From positions 165,258 through 229,257 of the forward strand of contig CANMPP010000004.1 of assembly GCA_947499735.1 (NCBI GenBank): DNA of 64,000 nt, in the 5' to 3' direction. How positions within the stretch are numbered: position 1 is the first letter of the stretch; every line of letters begins with the position of its first letter. The position numbers and the translations under genes are program-made. Origin of the DNA: an uncultured Pelagimonas sp. Lineage in GTDB: Bacteria > Pseudomonadota > Alphaproteobacteria > Rhodobacterales > Rhodobacteraceae. The notes under the pieces are model-generated. The model searched no databases. It had not been told where the DNA came from and saw only the letters and a program-made list of their open reading frames with translations. Shown piece by piece: positions 62,788-64,000 of this stretch.

Positions 62788-63212
62788 ATGGCCGTGTCGT
62801 GTGCTACGCCAAGGTTCAGGTAAAATCAAGAGCCGAGTCGGCGAAAAATACGAGACTTGTCAGATTCTTCTGCTCAACTGACCTCGCGTTATCGAGAGCA
62901 TTCACAGAAATTCTTGAAACAAACCGTTACCGCAAACGGTACAAAGTTTTGTGATGCTGATGAAAGGTGCCCGTTTTCACAGCATATGTGCACATTGTTG
63001 CAACCGCACCCTGTGCTAACCTCTTTTTATTAATCGATTTTTCAATCGACACCGTGATCTCGGCTTCCGTCGCGATTTCAAGCGCAAGCTTGCGTGAGCA
63101 GCCGCGCGCTTTTCGTGATTTCAAAATTCCCCCAATCATCCCCAGTTTCATTTCATCGAACAGGCAAACAGCCGGTTCTCAAATCAACAACTTAATCCGA
63201 AAGGGTATCATT
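62788..63212. other. Divergent region between tRNA-Trp and the secreted-peptide array
   Basis: 425 bases. Near the tRNA it carries its probable promoter. The rest (62840-63200) shows no convincing gene; frames in both directions lack ribosome-binding sites. The promoter of the peptide array is presumably within the last 150 bases, where AAAGGG lies before the ATG at 63213. Confidence 0.4.
62801..62829 (-). promoter_or_regulatory. Candidate tRNA-Trp promoter
   Basis: On the minus strand TTGATT, 17 bases, TAGCAC, ending 13 bases before the tRNA. The -10 is weak. Confidence 0.35.
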
Positions 63213-63425
63213 ATGAAAACCATCGTACTCGCAATCACAACTGTAGCCGCCCTGACAGGCGCAGCATTCGCAAACACCGCAGCAACTGCTGAAATTCAGT
63301 TCTACGTCCCTAATGAAGACGTTTCAGCTCTGTCTGATGCAAAAATCGCTGAACTGAATTCAGTCATTCACTCCGGTGACACCGAAAGCGAAAAGCGCAA
63401 CGCAGTTCGCGCAGCCTTTAAATAA
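63213..63425 (+). CDS. Small secreted peptide, array copy 1
   Basis: A 70-residue precursor: signal peptide of about 20 residues (KTIVLAITTVAALTGAAFA, cleaved before NTAAT) and a mature peptide of about 50 residues. The mature part has NTAATAEIQFYVPNEDVSAL, a helix-forming middle and a charged end (SEKRNAVRAAFK). No cysteines, no known domain. AAAGGG precedes the ATG; the frame extends far upstream without support. It is the most diverged of three tandem copies. The periplasm or outside is the expected location. Function unknown. Confidence 0.85.
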   Translation: MKTIVLAITTVAALTGAAFANTAATAEIQFYVPNEDVSALSDAKIAELNSVIHSGDTESEKRNAVRAAFK

Positions 63426-63558
63426 AGGGCCGAACGACATCGCGGGGCGGAAATTTCCAAACTGCGTCAAATTGTTCTTACGTTACCACTATACAAACTG
63501 AACCGTTCAGTTCATATTAACGACACAAACACAACAAACCTCTAGGAAGGAAAACACT

Positions 63559-63771
63559 ATGAAAACTCTTGTACTTGCAATCGCATCCGTAGCCGCACTG
63601 TCAGGCGCAGCATTCGCTAACACTGCAGCAACTGCTGAAATCCAGTTCTACGCGCCAAACGCAGACGTGTCCGTTCTGTCAAATGCTGAAATCGCGCAGC
63701 TGCAAAACGTCATCCATTCCGGTGACTCTGAAAGCGAAGTTCGCAACGCAGTTCGTGCAGCGTTCAAATAA
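63559..63771 (+). CDS. Small secreted peptide, array copy 2
   Basis: A 70-residue precursor nearly identical in layout to copy 1: signal KTLVLAIASVAALSGAAFA and mature NTAATAEIQFYAPNADVSVL to RNAVRAAFK. AGGAAGG lies before the ATG. It differs from copy 1 at about a dozen positions, mostly conservative, while the signal cleavage site, EIQFY, IHSGD and RNAVRAAFK are kept. Retention of the ends suggests selection on the mature peptide. Confidence 0.87.
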   Translation: MKTLVLAIASVAALSGAAFANTAATAEIQFYAPNADVSVLSNAEIAQLQNVIHSGDSESEVRNAVRAAFK

Positions 63772-63795
63772 GAACTGAACCAACTGCTAGCATTT

Positions 63796-63837
63796 CGGCA
63801 CCTTTCGGGTTGAACTAAGGAGTTCCCCTAGGTGCCG
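63796..63837 (+). terminator. Hairpin between peptide copies 2 and 3
   Basis: CGGCACCT pairs with AGGTGCCG, with an inner GAACT / AGTTC hairpin. No T tract follows, so it may be an mRNA stability element or attenuator rather than a full terminator. Confidence 0.5.
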
Positions 63838-63869
63838 CCAAACAACGCATTATTCAAAAGGAAAACACT

Positions 63870-64000
63870 ATGAAAACTCTTGTACTTGCAATCGCATCCG
63901 TAACCGCACTGTCAGGCGCAGCGTTCGCTAACACTGCAGCAACTGCTGAAATCCAGTTCTACGCGCCAAACGCAGACGTATCCGTTCTGTCAAATGCTGA
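63870..64000 (+). CDS. Small secreted peptide, array copy 3 (cut by window end)
   Basis: The first 43 codons of a third copy. Over these 131 bases it differs from copy 2 at only three positions, one of which changes an amino acid (Ala to Thr in the signal peptide). The AAAAGGAAAACACT leader is also nearly identical, so the duplication is recent. The array may continue beyond the right edge. Confidence 0.87.
   Translation, partial: MKTLVLAIASVTALSGAAFANTAATAEIQFYAPNADVSVLSNA

Noticed and set aside
1..64000. CRISPR arrays, rRNA operons, prophage structural genes
   Set aside because: No regularly spaced repeats, no rRNA sequence and no phage structural or integrase genes were seen; the only tandem arrays are the heptamer and the peptide genes.

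Overview
The window looks like chromosomal DNA of a marine alphaproteobacterium of the Rhodobacterales (Roseobacter group). The basis is protein-family content read by eye: a short HisG with HisZ, a DUF1489 protein, an Anbu proteasome-like operon, many 2-oxoglutarate dioxygenases, RTX proteins, alphaproteobacterial secE-nusG-rplKA-rplJL genes, and moderate G+C. No database search was possible, so species is not claimed. There is no rRNA, CRISPR array or intact insertion sequence. One tRNA (Trp, CCA) is present.

Layout. 1-1052: start of a giant BapA-type adhesin running off the left edge. 1226-6355: an SsuD-like monooxygenase, aldo/keto reductase and flavin reductase, with a redoxin, a Gfo/Idh/MocA dehydrogenase and a GntR regulator; the trio matches the core of the sulfoquinovose monooxygenase (sulfo-SMO) pathway. 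6415-7378: an RTX protein behind a 7-bp tandem repeat. 7536-8666: NUDIX hydrolase and a small lipoprotein. 8738-11664: LysR regulator, gamma-butyrobetaine-hydroxylase-like dioxygenase and class II aldolase. 11756-16377: SbcD/SbcC-like (YhaO/YhaN-type) DNA repair pair. 16487-22111: MFS transporter, UspA, Na+/alanine symporter, XRE regulator and a COG0523 GTPase with Ser in place of its metal-binding Cys. 22112-23916: small island with a Panacea antitoxin-like protein and a membrane protein. 23917-27923: Anbu, transglutaminase, alpha-E and ATP-grasp operon. 28062-37999: ABC transporter plus cytosine-deaminase-like, FAD, flavodoxin-like, dioxygenase, creatininase and RidA genes, probably catabolism of a nitrogen heterocycle. 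38324-43728: assorted housekeeping and redox genes. 43854-47151: hisG, hisZ, hisS. 47295-47891: membrane protein and HTH regulator with two matching operators. 48019-50674: large beta-helix/PKD/LamG/RTX protein interrupted at a nine-base C/G tract. 51092-53263: sulfotransferase and nucleobase permease. 53534-59857: rplL, rplJ, rplA, rplK, nusG, secE on the minus strand, split by unrelated plus-strand genes including a heme-type diguanylate cyclase. 59956-62524: surface-glycan glycosyltransferase-like pair. 62712-62787: tRNA-Trp. 63213-64000: tandem array of at least three 70-residue secreted peptides.

The most interesting signals are: two RTX-type surface or secreted proteins whose reading frames are each broken exactly at a simple sequence repeat (five heptamers; nine C), so that one repeat or base fewer restores the frame, as expected of phase-variable contingency loci; the tandem secreted-peptide array; the sulfo-SMO-like trio; the COG0523 GTPase with SxSS instead of CxCC behind a Zur-like box; the Panacea pair; and the unusually fragmented ribosomal protein cluster, including an insert with an in-frame amber codon.
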